A stretch of DNA of 64,000 nucleotides, taken from NCBI GenBank assembly GCA_030248225.1, contig JASANE010028502.1:1-64000 (forward strand), read 5' to 3'. The number at the start of each line of letters is the position of its first letter. Position 1 is the first letter of the stretch. The stretch is from Trileptium ribeirensis (Eukaryota > Nematoda > Enoplea > Enoplida > Thoracostomopsidae). The notes below the pieces were generated by a model. That model worked only from the letters and a program-made list of their open reading frames with translations. It did no database searches and was not told the origin of the DNA. The position numbers were made by a program, and so were the translations under genes. Shown piece by piece: positions 33,990 through 45,000 of the stretch.

Positions 33990-34830
33990 GGGGCTTTGAA
34001 TGGTGTCCTCCCCGTTTCCGACTTGTGGATTTCACTCCTTTTCTCTGGTGCTTTGAATTGGGTTCTCCTTGTTTCCGAGCTGTGGATTTCCCTCTATTCA
34101 TCTGTGGAATAACCATGGATTTCTCTTTAGCTCTGGTGCTTTGAATTGGGTTCTCCTTGTTTCCGAGCTGTGGATTTCCCTCTATTTATCTGTGGAATAA
34201 CCATGGATTTCTCTTCAGCTCTGGTGCTTTGAATTGGGGTTCTCCTTGTTTCCGAGCTGTGGATTTCTCTTTATTCATATGTGGAATAACTATGGATTTG
34301 TCTTTAGCTCTGGTGCTTTGAATTAGGTTCTCCTTGTTTGCGAGCTGTGGATTTCCCTCTGTTCATCTGTGGAATAACCATGGATTTCCCTATAGCTTTG
34401 GGCGTTGAATTGGGTCCTCCACGTTCCCGAGCTATGGATTTCACTCGTTTGGTTTGTGGCATAACCATGCATTTCCATATAAATAGCTCTGGTGCTTTGA
34501 ATTGGGTTCTCCTTGTTTCCGAGCTGTGAATTTCCCTCTTATCTGCGGAATAACCATGCATTTCCCTATAGCTCTAGGGTTTTGAATTTGGTCTTCCCCG
34601 CCCCCGAGCTGTGAATTTCATTCGTTTGGTTTGTGGAATAACCATGCATTTCCGTATAACTCTGTAGTTTTGATTTGGGTCCTGCTTGTTCCTGAGCCGT
34701 GAATTTTCCTCGTTTCATCTGTGGAATAACCATGGATTGCCCTATAGTTCTTTGGCTTTGAATTGGGTCTTCCACGTTCCCGAGCTATGGATTTCACTCG
34801 TTTGGTGTGTGGGATAACCATACATTTTGT
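33990..34830. repeat. 88-bp tandem repeat array, about ten copies
   Basis: A block like GCTTTGAATTGGGTTCTCC recurs at about 33994, 34051, 34139, 34227, 34316, 34403, 34495, 34579, 34668 and 34756. The usual spacing is 84-92 bp, and the first step is a shortened 57 bp. Each unit also holds GAGCTGTGGATTTC and GTGGAATAACCATG. At least two unit types can be seen. One has ...TCCTTGTTTCCGAGC and the other ...CCACGTTCCCGAGC with CTCGTTTGGTTTGTGG. Because 88 is not a multiple of 3, the open frames across it on the - strand are repeat artefacts rather than a protein. Confidence 0.93.
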
Positions 34831-35155
34831 CATATATATATCTTATAATTGTATTTTATTGTGTTGCGATGCCTTATCATATGTATGTCGTTTATGCTGC
34901 ATATGTAAGGTTTGCCTATTGAAAACTTCGTTTTCAGCAGACCGCGCTTCTAAGCAACTTTATTATGAACCGTCGAAATAAAATCTATATATATTACTAA
35001 TTTTTGTTATAGCCGCGTTTGCTATAATGATACCTTGCTGGGGTTGTGGAAGTCGATCTGAAAGATGCCGGGAGAAATAATTTTCCTTGAAGAACCCTGA
35101 TCGACTGTCGCCTTGTGTGGATTAATCGGAAATAGGTGTATTTCATTTCTGTTGA

Positions 35156-35302
<147 letters not shown>

Positions 35303-36277
35303 TGATTATTTGATTTTTTCAGCTCCTTCCGCTCTAGGCTAGATTGATATATTGATCCATTGAATTGGTTTTGGATCTATGGCTCAAACTGAGTTCCAAA
35401 CTGTATGAACTCTGCGCGGCTAATGGCTGCGACTTGGCAGTGGATGAATGGATTTGCTTTAATTTTCAATTTGGATTTAAAGAGGAACGGATAAAAACAT
35501 GCTTTTCGCGTGGTTTAGACCGACTGTTCTCTGTGATAAATGTACTGTAGCATATTCGGTAGAGCATGCACCTAAAGACGTAGTAAATTCTGCCCTACAG
35601 CGATTTATCGTTAACAGTAAACTAGGGTGCACCTGGAATATATCGAAAACCTGATTGCACCAAGCGCGGCTTCTTCAAAGTGGGGCGGGCCTGGCATCTT
35701 TCGGTGCCACCTGGCAAACAACCAATTGCACAAAGCAAAATTTTAGTCATCCCGGGTAAAGATAACCCAAAGATATAAAATTAGACAATTTTTTTACAAA
35801 AATCCTTTTTTGAAGTTAAAAAATTAAGTAATTTCAGCAAAATATTGGTTGAAAAGTTGGTTTTAACCTCAATAAAATCGATTTTTCGCCATTTCTTATG
35901 CTATTTATTAGATTAACAATTTTATCCTTTTTCCTTCAAAAATATTAAATTTTGACAATTTTAAAATTTCGACCACCCTCAGTTCGATCCCTGGCAAAAT
36001 AAGGGGCACCCCAGTTCGGACCAGGTGTCTAGGTCCATGCATCCTGGCATAATTTTAAGCGAATGGAGAAGCCAGCCACTTATCTGGTGTTTTGCAATAA
36101 TTGTAACGACATATAGTAGCAGCGCATGCATAAAAAGGAAAAAGCAGAAATGTTTGTCCGATAATTGCCATTTTTAAGGCGAGCAGCGTTGCACTATTTT
36201 TGGCTCTGCGGTTGTGAGCATTAGAGCATTTTCGTTAAATTTTTTTACAACCCGGTGCTAACATTATCTTGTTTCAG

Positions 36278-36440
36278 GGCAAATTTATTCGAATCAATTT
36301 CGACTTGTCGGGTTTTATTTGCGGAGCAAATATTGAAAGCTATTTGTTGGAGAAAGTACGCGCCAATCGGCAGGCACATGAAGAGCGAAGCTTTCACATT
36401 TTCTACCAATTTCTTCAGGGAACCACAGAGCAGGAGAAAA
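36278..36440 (+). CDS. MYH10-like: Myosin II exon: end of switch I, upper 50-kDa domain
   Basis: The exon encodes [38 protein letters not shown] and [16 protein letters not shown], then leaves one base (A) of the next codon. This is the central beta-sheet edge and the helical part of the upper 50-kDa subdomain. The acceptor is TTGTTTCAG and the donor is GTGAGC. Conservation with animal class II myosins is strong throughout. TTEQEK is a variable surface stretch. Confidence 0.96.
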
Positions 36441-36932
36441 GTGAGCATATTTTTATATAGTCGTTCGAGATGTAGTTAGCATACCGTCGGCTTATAAAGC
36501 ACTGGGAGGGGTTCTGGATAGGCTGAATACGGTAGACAGAGGCTCCAGAGTGTTTGCAATTGGGAATATTGATTTTTCTATATGACGCTTCTTGGTTAGA
36601 CCCCCTAAAGCTGAAAACCGTTGAAAATCAGAGAGCGAAATGTTTAGCAAACCAGAAATAATGACTTAGAAGGATTACACGAAATAATTTTAAACAAATT
36701 TTTACGTGGTTTATAAAATATTTTCTTTGGTGGTAATGTCAGAAATTTCTAAAAAATCTTGCCATATTATTTGCATCAACTATGTGGGTGTGTCACCGAA
36801 CGAAATAAAATATGACATCGCTTGCCAAGATGGAGCTCCTGTTAGTCTCCAAGCCTAGCCGTGGTTTTGCACGATGAGCCAAATTGGTATGCCAGCATGT
36901 CTTTATTTCATAGTCGCGGGATATTCTCAAAG

Positions 36933-37432
36933 TTTATTAGTAAGGATCTGTCGAATATTTGGTAATCGGTATTACACCGAATATTAGGCTATTCGGCCTA
37001 ATATACCACTATTCGGCCCGAATGCCGAATTGCTTCAATAGTCGTGAAATGATTAAAATATTAAACTAAAGCAGAATAACATTACTCGCGTCGCCATTAA
37101 CTTTTTCTGTAACCATTTCTAAATGACTGTAACCGCGATGATTTCAAATTATCCTTGTCTAAAGGTGGATGTTGGACGAAAGTTTAGTTCGGTAATCATC
37201 GATTTGCTAAGCAGTGACATGCGAGCAAATTGACTCCCCGATTGGCGCACATGGGATCATAAAATATAGCATTGGATTGGGACATTCTACTGATCGCAGC
37301 TGAAGAGGCAACAACACCCTAATAATCGCCTACAGTTACGATAAATAGCAGTACAAAACAAGTATTCGATATAAATATTCAGTATTCGGCCGAATCTAGG
37401 TATTCGGTGTGCGGTCGTTCCCTACTTATTAG
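36933..37432. mobile_element. Non-autonomous hAT-like DNA transposon in intron 3
   Basis: The body at 36941-37424 (484 bp) starts TAAGGATCTGTCGAATA and ends in the complement of TAGGGAACGACCGCAC, an imperfect terminal inverted repeat of the TAGGG type. It is flanked by TTTATTAG (36933-36940) and CTTATTAG (37425-37432), a 7-of-8 target duplication. Shifting the boundary by one base gives a perfect 8-bp TTATTAGT. Eight-bp duplications and this terminus are typical of hAT elements. Inside lies a perfect hairpin ATATTAGGC/GCCTAATAT (36981-37004) amid repeated ATTCGG motifs. No transposase is encoded. Confidence 0.75.
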
Positions 37433-37464
37433 TTATCATTATTATCAATTGTGTTTCTTTTCAG

Positions 37465-37704
37465 AGCACTTCCTTCTCGAAGACATTCGGTCATATCGAT
37501 TTTTGTCAAACGGCTATATTCAGCTGCCGGGCGTCGACGACAAAGTCGAATTTTCGAACACCGTCCAAGCGATGAGGATTATGAATTTTCAAGACGACGA
37601 GATTTCGGCAATATTTCGCATTGTCTCGGCTGTGCTACATTTTGGCAATATGGAATTTTCGCAAGAGAAAAAATCCGATCAAGCGATTTTGCCTGACGAT
37701 ACAG
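37465..37704 (+). CDS. MYH10-like: Myosin II exon: upper 50-kDa domain
   Basis: The first two bases complete the Lys codon begun in the previous exon. The exon continues with HFLLEDIRSYRFLSNG, PGVDDKVEFSNTVQAMRIM, FQDDEISAIFRIVSAVLHFG and SDQAILPDDT, leaving one base (G). It forms the helical core of the upper 50-kDa subdomain. The acceptor TTTCTTTTCAG lies only 40 bp after the right end of a hAT-like insertion. The donor is GTTGGT, which is weaker than the others. The split Val codon joins correctly to [10 protein letters not shown] in the next exon, 10.2 kb away. Confidence 0.96.
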
Positions 37705-38172
37705 GTTGGTTAATGGAGCGGTGAAAAGAGAGAAGGAGGAAGCGAGCCAGATATGTATTTCAGTTATTGAGGAGAGTGTAGATTTTTGGTTTTTACTTTT
37801 GTAGGTATTTGTAGCTTTGTCATTACATGGATTTGCTATTTGTATTTGGTATTTATTCTAGGTTTTTCTATACCAATAATGAATGCTTTCTTAGTAACAC
37901 ATTGTCATACCACAAAACAGAACTGGAAAATCACGAATGTATTTTTATTGAAAATTTTATTGTTTTACTCAGTTTGTTTTTGGCTTTGTTCAGGTTTGAC
38001 GAGATAACTAGATGCTTCGGTGGAACTGTTGGGTACTGAATTTATTATGTTCCGCCTACTAACACATTGGTAATATTGCAACGCTTGATGTGCAAGTTTA
38101 GTTGACGAAATTTCATCTTTCAGCTCGTTTTGTACTTATGTAACAGATCCATACGGATCGTTACGAGGTGGA

Positions 38173-38530
38173 TTAATCTTGACCACAGCCTAATGGCAAA
38201 CTTTTATCGAAAACCATAATCTTGACCACACAATAATGGCCAGCATTTACGGTAATCCTGGCCACACCCCAATGGCCAACATTTAGAAACTCCGCAATAA
38301 ACCAGACCACAGTGTAATGGTCAACATTTTTTCGAACACCAATAATTTTGTTCACAGTATAATGGGCAACATTTTTAAGGAACACCAAAAATCCTGTCCA
38401 CAGTATAATGGACCACATTTTACCGGATACAAGAAATCCTGTCCACAGCCTAATGGTTAACTTTTTGGCAACTACCCCAGTAATCCTGGCCATAGAGTAA
38501 TGGTCAACATTTCCGAATTTAGTCGCGAAC
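38173..38530. repeat. 45-bp degenerate minisatellite, about eight units
   Basis: AATGG followed by a CAACATTT-like block recurs at 38192, 38235, 38271, 38316, 38361, 38407, 38452 and 38499, with 36-47 bp spacing. Most units also carry an AATCCTG..CACAG block. Units are divergent, so the array is old. The - strand open frame across it is repeat-derived. Confidence 0.85.
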
Positions 38531-38722
38531 GTCTCCCCACTTAGAATACCCATCAGAAATGGCTCAATTGGGCAGGAAACCCGCCGTAGCCCCGCAATAC
38601 GTACGTAAATGAGGTTCGAACCAATATGTAAATCTTTTGCGCGTAAGCCACCATATAAGCCGATACTCTTCGAATATACGAACTGATATTAAATCATGTA
38701 GTCACCGTATTTATAAACCGTA

Positions 38723-38825
38723 TATATATAGTACTGATCACGAACCATTACGCTCATTAATCTCGCTATGAATCATATATAGTACTGATCACGAACCATT
38801 ACGCTCATTAATCTCGCTATGAATC
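38723..38825. repeat. 51-bp perfect tandem duplication
   Basis: A 51-bp unit containing GTACTGATCACGAACCATTA occurs twice (the motif starts at 38731 and 38782) with no visible difference. It is recent. Confidence 0.88.
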
Positions 38826-38959
38826 AAAGATTTTTTCGTATCTCGGCCCGCACCGCCGACAGTTTTCGTGATCCAAAGGGATATCGTTAGTAACGTTTTA
38901 AGGATGTCGAATTAATGAAGTACATTGCTGTATATACGTATATAGTTAGGTAATTACTG

Positions 38960-39480
38960 TAGTAGGGCCATAAAGGCTCGTTGGCGTATTTAAATAGCAG
39001 ATACGTATACATTACCATTGTTTTAAAGTAATTTGTTGAATGGCCATAAAGGCACTTGTTATGTATTTGACCTGTATTATCATGATCGTATCGTACATTT
39101 GCATGCGTATGTATATATTATTGGAGTTACCATAACCGTTTGTACATGTTTTCAGGTATATATGTACCATTTGGCATTCCGAGTTGAAGATACTTTTGCC
39201 TGCGCATGTGTGTATACATATATATAGTTGTTATTGCCGTACCATATTCTTACGTCTCTTTTGTACTGTAAAGGCCATAAAAACGCCGCGATTCATTATG
39301 ATTTTATATCGTGTACGATCGTTGTATTTGTACCATATACAGTGCTGGCAGAGGCCGTAAAAGCACCGACATTTGTCAGAAGTTTGCACTATTCTTGCCG
39401 TTACAATGATATGTTGTACCATCGATCATGAACTTATGTTTGCTGTATATTAACTGTTTCATTGGTCTTAAAAGCGCCAC
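38960..39480. repeat. Scattered GGCCATAAAGGC-like motif
   Basis: Variants of GGCCATAAAGGC occur near 38967, 39041, 39274, 39352 (GGCCGTAAAAGC) and 39465 (GTCTTAAAAGC). Irregular spacing suggests a decayed tandem array. Confidence 0.4.
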
Positions 39481-39499
39481 TAATCGTTGCAATTTTGTG

Positions 39500-41339
39500 C
39501 CATGTATTGTACTTTGTATCTATTAGTTTGGCGGTACTCTTAATGGGAATGATTTGTCTTGATTAGGAGGATTTTAAGGAAAATTCGGGGGACATTTTGC
39601 GTTTGAAAATTAGCATTTCCTTAGATTGAAATCGCGAGTATGGTGAGCCCTTGCCGTACTCGAGTCGTGGAAAATTATAGGGCGGTACGACTCCACTGCT
39701 GGACCCAGTTTGTGTAGGAATAGCCCTACAGTGCATAGTAGTACCGCGAAACTCGCTGTAAATCGTCGTAGGACATATTGACCGCGACTGATACCTGTCA
39801 CGACCGTCCTCACGAATGAGGACCACAAAAATGTGGCTGTCCGCCCGAAGGCGAACAGCAATTGAGAAAATTCCCTGAAAATTATAAGAGAAGACTGAAA
39901 GTATAAAATTTCCCAATGTTCAATAGTTATCGTCACACTGGTAACTCGCTAGGTCATATGAAATATTATTTACCAGCGTTCAATCTCGCTGGTTGTGATA
40001 AGAAATAAAAGTTATAATTTATGAAAATTTGGTATCGACAGTATCGGCTCCGGCCCATATCTCCGGAACCGTTGGGAATTCGAAAACTTAATACTTAACA
40101 TTTCTTATAGAGAATTTTACGGTCTTTCAAATGAGACCGGTTTCGTGGAGATCCGACCCGGATCCACGGACTGATGGGTAAATGAGTAGCTATGTAAGCC
40201 AATAAAAACAGCTAGTTATATAACTCCGCGAATATTAGTCATAAAAGTATATACGTAGTACCATCGTGATCCTTGGACCCGAGGCTTTCTTTTGAGACCG
40301 GACCGGTCCCGCTGCGCCCACTTTTAGATACCCCCTCATGCGACGATTTTAGGAACAACTCCCCGACAGGTGTGTAACCCCGCATTGGACTCCCCTTGTC
40401 GAGAGTAACCCAGAAACATATAAAACACCCCAGAAAAGTGTGCCCCGAACTCGCGGGAACCGTTTAAAACACCATACCTAGGAGAAAATTTGACATGGAC
40501 CCTCCCCCAAAAGCTCATTTTCCCCCTGCAGACCGAATACGGTCCTGTTACATATCATATTAACCGGACGGACGTGGTGAGTCCGGATCCGGGTTCCTTT
40601 TGGCACTCCGGCCATCTCTCAAGGGTCCCCACCCTTCTTTTTACCCCTTTGCCCTCGTTTCTTTTGTTTGTTTACTTAAGCCGCGTCATCTAACCTCAAT
40701 CCCAAATGTGTACGCGTATGCTACTAGAAGATAAATAAGCAGTTTCTAATATTAAATTTATACTGTTTCATCCGGTTTCTGTTGGAAGGTGCCGCCTCTG
40801 ATCGTATTGCTGTCCTTTAAGCGAAGAAGTTCGATTAAGCGAAAACTTTATTTCAAGCAGTTCGGTCTTAAATACAGGTAGCCTGATGTGGACGTTTGAC
40901 GACTGTGAAATTATAAGCCATCGCCAACGCTGCAAACTCCTGCGCTTCTTAAATCAACAACGCAGTATGAGAGCCACACTCCATATAGGCTTTATATAAA
41001 TTTTATATAAAATTTGTAAGTTATTTGGGTTTCTTATCAGCACACTCGTATCTAACGCCACGTACATTTATAAGAGTGTAGTATTGACCTCGTATGAGTT
41101 TGCAAAGCTTAATATTAAAACGGCCATTTTAATACTTGGCAGCACGAGCGACGTTCGAGTTTTGAGTAAATATATTAACTTCATATAAGAGTTTGTACCA
41201 AGTTCGGAAACATCTTTCATCGGCAAATGTTTAATACGCGCTGTCTATAACGTTTACAGCTCTCCATAGAAGTTGCAGTTTCTACTTGCCCGAGCCCTTG
41301 AGTTTTGAGTATTACTATAAGCGTACTGGATCATCTACG
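39500..41339 (+). other. Intron 4 sequence of unusual composition, no gene recognised
   Basis: The stretch is less AT-rich than most introns here and has short repeated phrases (for example ATGAAAATTTGGTATC near 40019, found again near 43199). No exon or known element was recognised. It may be the edge of a large decayed element that fills much of this 10-kb intron. Confidence 0.35.
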
Positions 41340-42060
41340 TTAATTGACGGAGGCAAGACGAGCCACCGAAGGTGGCGAGTCGCAGCCGGAGGCGTACATT
41401 TAACTTTATATATATCAATATACTAGACGCAAAATTTCAATTTTCTCTGTGACTTTTTTTTGTTTGTCACAGACAGGTCTGCAGGTTGAACGCCTGGGCC
41501 GATTTTAGAAATTTTTTTTCTTCGTGTTGCATATTCTCTTGCGGAGTGCCCTTTCATTGAGCACTTTTTTCTACGAAAATTGCTTTGTACTCAAAATTAA
41601 GCAAATGTTGCTCAAACTTAGGGATTTTTGCCATTTTTTCAGCTTTTTCACCGCATCTCGACAACCGTTCGTGCTATTTCGGCGATTTATTTACATAAAA
41701 TGTATTTTCACGTTTTCTAAACAGCTGTATATAGCTGATTGACGTATTTCATCTCTTTCCTTAAAAATTAAGCAAATTCTCTTAAAATTGACTTAGGGAA
41801 ACCTAAGTTCATCATATCTCGACAACCGTTCGTGCTATCTTGGTCATTTTTTGAGATAACATGTACCTTCACGTTTTCTAAAAGACTGTATACGAGTGAT
41901 CTACTTACCTTTATAAATTCTCTTAAAATTAAGCAGTCTCTTAAAAATGAGTGAAAAATTATTAAGTGTGTTATAACTTTTGAATGACTCGGCCGATTTG
42001 GACTAAATTTCATTGATGGGTACAACTTGTTAGATGTATTGTCATTCTACTGTATAAATA
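41340..42060. repeat. Unclassified element with internal duplication
   Basis: It opens with a purine-rich block (GGCAAGACGAGCCACCGAAG), then TTTGTCACAGACAGGTCTGC. Two imperfect copies of a ~85-bp block follow, each with ATCTCGACAACCGTTCGTGC and TCACGTTTTCTAAA (about 41655-41740 and 41810-41900). It closes near GACTCGGCCGATTTGGACTA. The layout resembles R1 (purine-rich start, then a question-like CGATTT block), but the sequence differs. Confidence 0.5.
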
Positions 42061-45000
42061 ACTAGACGTTTTCATGTCTTCCTCTTATTATTGTTACCAA
42101 AAATGTTAGAAATTCCACAAGCTGTATGCACTATTCACGCCGTTGTTAACCACCATGCCTCCGTCACCCACGTTTACGTGTTACTAGTATAAAGTTGTTG
42201 ATTTAGTATAAAGTTTACATTAAATTTATTAGTATTTTATAAGAAATTGGTACGGGTTTCTATTAGGACGGCAATAAATCATTTTAATTAGATATAAAAT
42301 TTTATATAAAATCAGCCTCAAATATTCACTTTAACGACTTCCAAATTCAAAATTTCAAAATTTTCATATAAAAGCAGAGACGCACGAGCTCTGCAGAGTT
42401 CAGTATGACTTCGGCAGTGCAGAGTTCGGTCGTTTTGCAGACCGGCTGTGGCCGCTTAGTTTCTTCAATGTGTTTTCGCTTTTTGGAGTTTGCAGTTGAT
42501 TTCGATTTTCGTGATTGGTCGTGCGCATGTTTGGATGGGCGTTGAAGCAACGGATCGACTTCTGTAAGTGTGGACAGGGAGGATCGTCCCTGGAGTCCAG
42601 TGATATTGAAGCTAGGTAGAATCAGTCAGCCTGTGGAAGTGAGTAGGGTATAGGAGGATGTATGTTACGTAGATGTAACGCCAAGTCTCTATGGACTCCC
42701 TGTCCATACTTTGTTTTACATGATAGCCCTGTCCGCCCTAACCCGTCGCACAGTTCCATAGCTATAGCGAGCCCCTCAAACAATTGAAATAGATGCCCGA
42801 AGTCGTACTGAACCTCCCTCGGTCAATGAGTTAGGACACAAACCAACGCGACACTCGCGTTTAGATCGATTTGTACGATTCCCTGAGTCGAGTTAAGACT
42901 TACGACTAAGATCGTTTAGCCGACCGAGGTTAAACAAACCAAGTTTCGATCGAAATTTATCGGCTGAACTCCGAATCATCCGAGGTCATGTCGTGCCAGA
43001 TTTTGCCAAGTGTTTCTCAATGATTACGCTCAAGATTTTCTTCGTTTTCTCGTTTTTGGACACAAGTTTGTCCGTTGTTTTGCTATTTCGTGAGAGAGAA
43101 TTTAGGATAAAGTTACTTAGTGGAGAGTTCCAAGGTTGTCACAGGAACTTCGTTAAGTTCTAATTAATGAGATAAAAGTGCCGTAGACCTCGTCCGCATA
43201 TGAAAATTTGGTATCAGGATCACCGGCCGACACACTGATTTAACGTCCCGCAAATGAGACACCTCGCCTAAGTCGAAAATTGTTATATTTTAGGAACTAC
43301 CCCTGGGATTTGATTCAGACTTTATCCGGATCTCTTGGAAGATCCGAACCATAGTTTCAATAATTAAAACGTTCAAATATCTAGTCGGAAATACAAACCC
43401 GACGACCCGGAAGAGAGTCGCACCCACCAAAATGTGAAAATCAACATATTTTAGGTTTTTTCATAGGAATTTAGGTAAAAATTTGGCAGTTTCTTCGTAG
43501 TACTGTCTACTAATGGGTAAAACTCTAAACATACCGATTTCGAGTCGGAACCCTAAACCCGACGGCCCGATAGAGGTCTGCCCCAACCCAAAACTTTAAC
43601 TGATTATAACTTAAAATTCCCTCCAGGAATTTCGCTGATTTTTACTGTACAAATAGAGGCCCGTTAGGCCTTCCATTTGAGGTACTAAGCCCGGTAAAGC
43701 CGTTCAAAAGTTATACGAAAATTAAACCCGAGCAGCGCAGAACTCGTAGATCTCTTTGCCCATACAAGTATATTCATAGGTAACTTGCAGTTCAGCTCTG
43801 GTACACATAGTCAGTATAGTTCGGCAATGTAGCTCTCTTGCTCTATATATTGACATCAAGGCAGCACTATTGCTTCGGAGTCGCGATACTCTTAGACGCT
43901 GCCACCGTAGAAGAAATATCAAATTTACCAGAGTTGGTAAATTTGTTAGTAGTGGCAACTATTTTTGAGTAACAAAATTGACGATGTCGCTAGACGCGAT
44001 ATCGGGTCTCGGCCCGACCAACCAATTTTTGTGAGGGTCGTTGACCCGGCCCTAGAAAATCGATACGTAAGGTCAAGCACAGCCGCCGTGCAAAATTTCG
44101 TAGAGCAAGGCTGGCAATTGAATGAGATATTAAAAGGTTATGCAGACCCCAGCCCCCATGGAACCGAACACGAAACCTTGGTTGAAAACTAGGAATCCGA
44201 GTGATTTAGGAACACAAACCGAATGAACTATAGCAGATAAAAGTGTTACGGTTGTCCCGACAACCGGGGCCTTCCCCGATTCGACTCGCGTTGTCGAGTA
44301 GAAATGGCCCGAAATACTAGAGCTCGTTTTGAGAGCCTTTTTCGAGTCAAAATCACTCAAGTTTTAGCCCGTTTAGAATAGCGCCAATGACCGATGAGGC
44401 ATCGCTAAGCATAGTCTTTTTTCTAGTTAAATTTATAGTCACCGAAACACAATTTTTACCCATGCCTCAAAGTTGGCATAAAATTTGTACAAGGATGACG
44501 CACCGCCGCCTTTCGGCATTATTTAATTTCCTCTCAGGACAAATCTTATATTTAGATAGTCAGGGTCTCGCCTGAACTTTGCTCATACCGCCGTTTAGTA
44601 GGTATAATGAGCGAATTAAGCGTTTTAAGACAACGACCCAACTTTGTCAGTTAAGTTGAGTACGTAGTGAATGAGTCCAGAAAACTCAACTAAGCAGGGC
44701 AAATTTGTTGACCCATAGGAACTAAGACTGTTTCAGAAGAAAGGCTCATTACTCCGGTAGTGGCCTACGTGCACGCGTTAGCGTATCGCTTGGCGCATTT
44801 AGGATGAATCAACAATACAAATTTATAAAATCAGAAACCGGACCCGACTGCACATCACTCGAATAATATGTATAACTCGCGTGGTAAATTAAGAGTCTAA
44901 ATTTGTGTTAGGAAAAGCTTGAAAATACAGGTCCCTACCTTGGTCTACCGGGACCCACGCGTGATTTACGACATAAGTCTATGCGATAACGTTAGCACTG

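Noticed and set aside
34304..34833. Lysine- and arginine-rich open frames on the - strand
   Set aside because: They are translations of the 88-bp tandem array. The period is not a multiple of three, so no constant protein repeat is maintained.
38557..38620. TGGCTCAATTGGGCAGG followed by GAGGTTCGAACC, resembling tRNA A and B boxes
   Set aside because: The T stem pairs poorly, and no acceptor or anticodon stem could be drawn. It could be a tRNA-derived remnant, but support is too weak.
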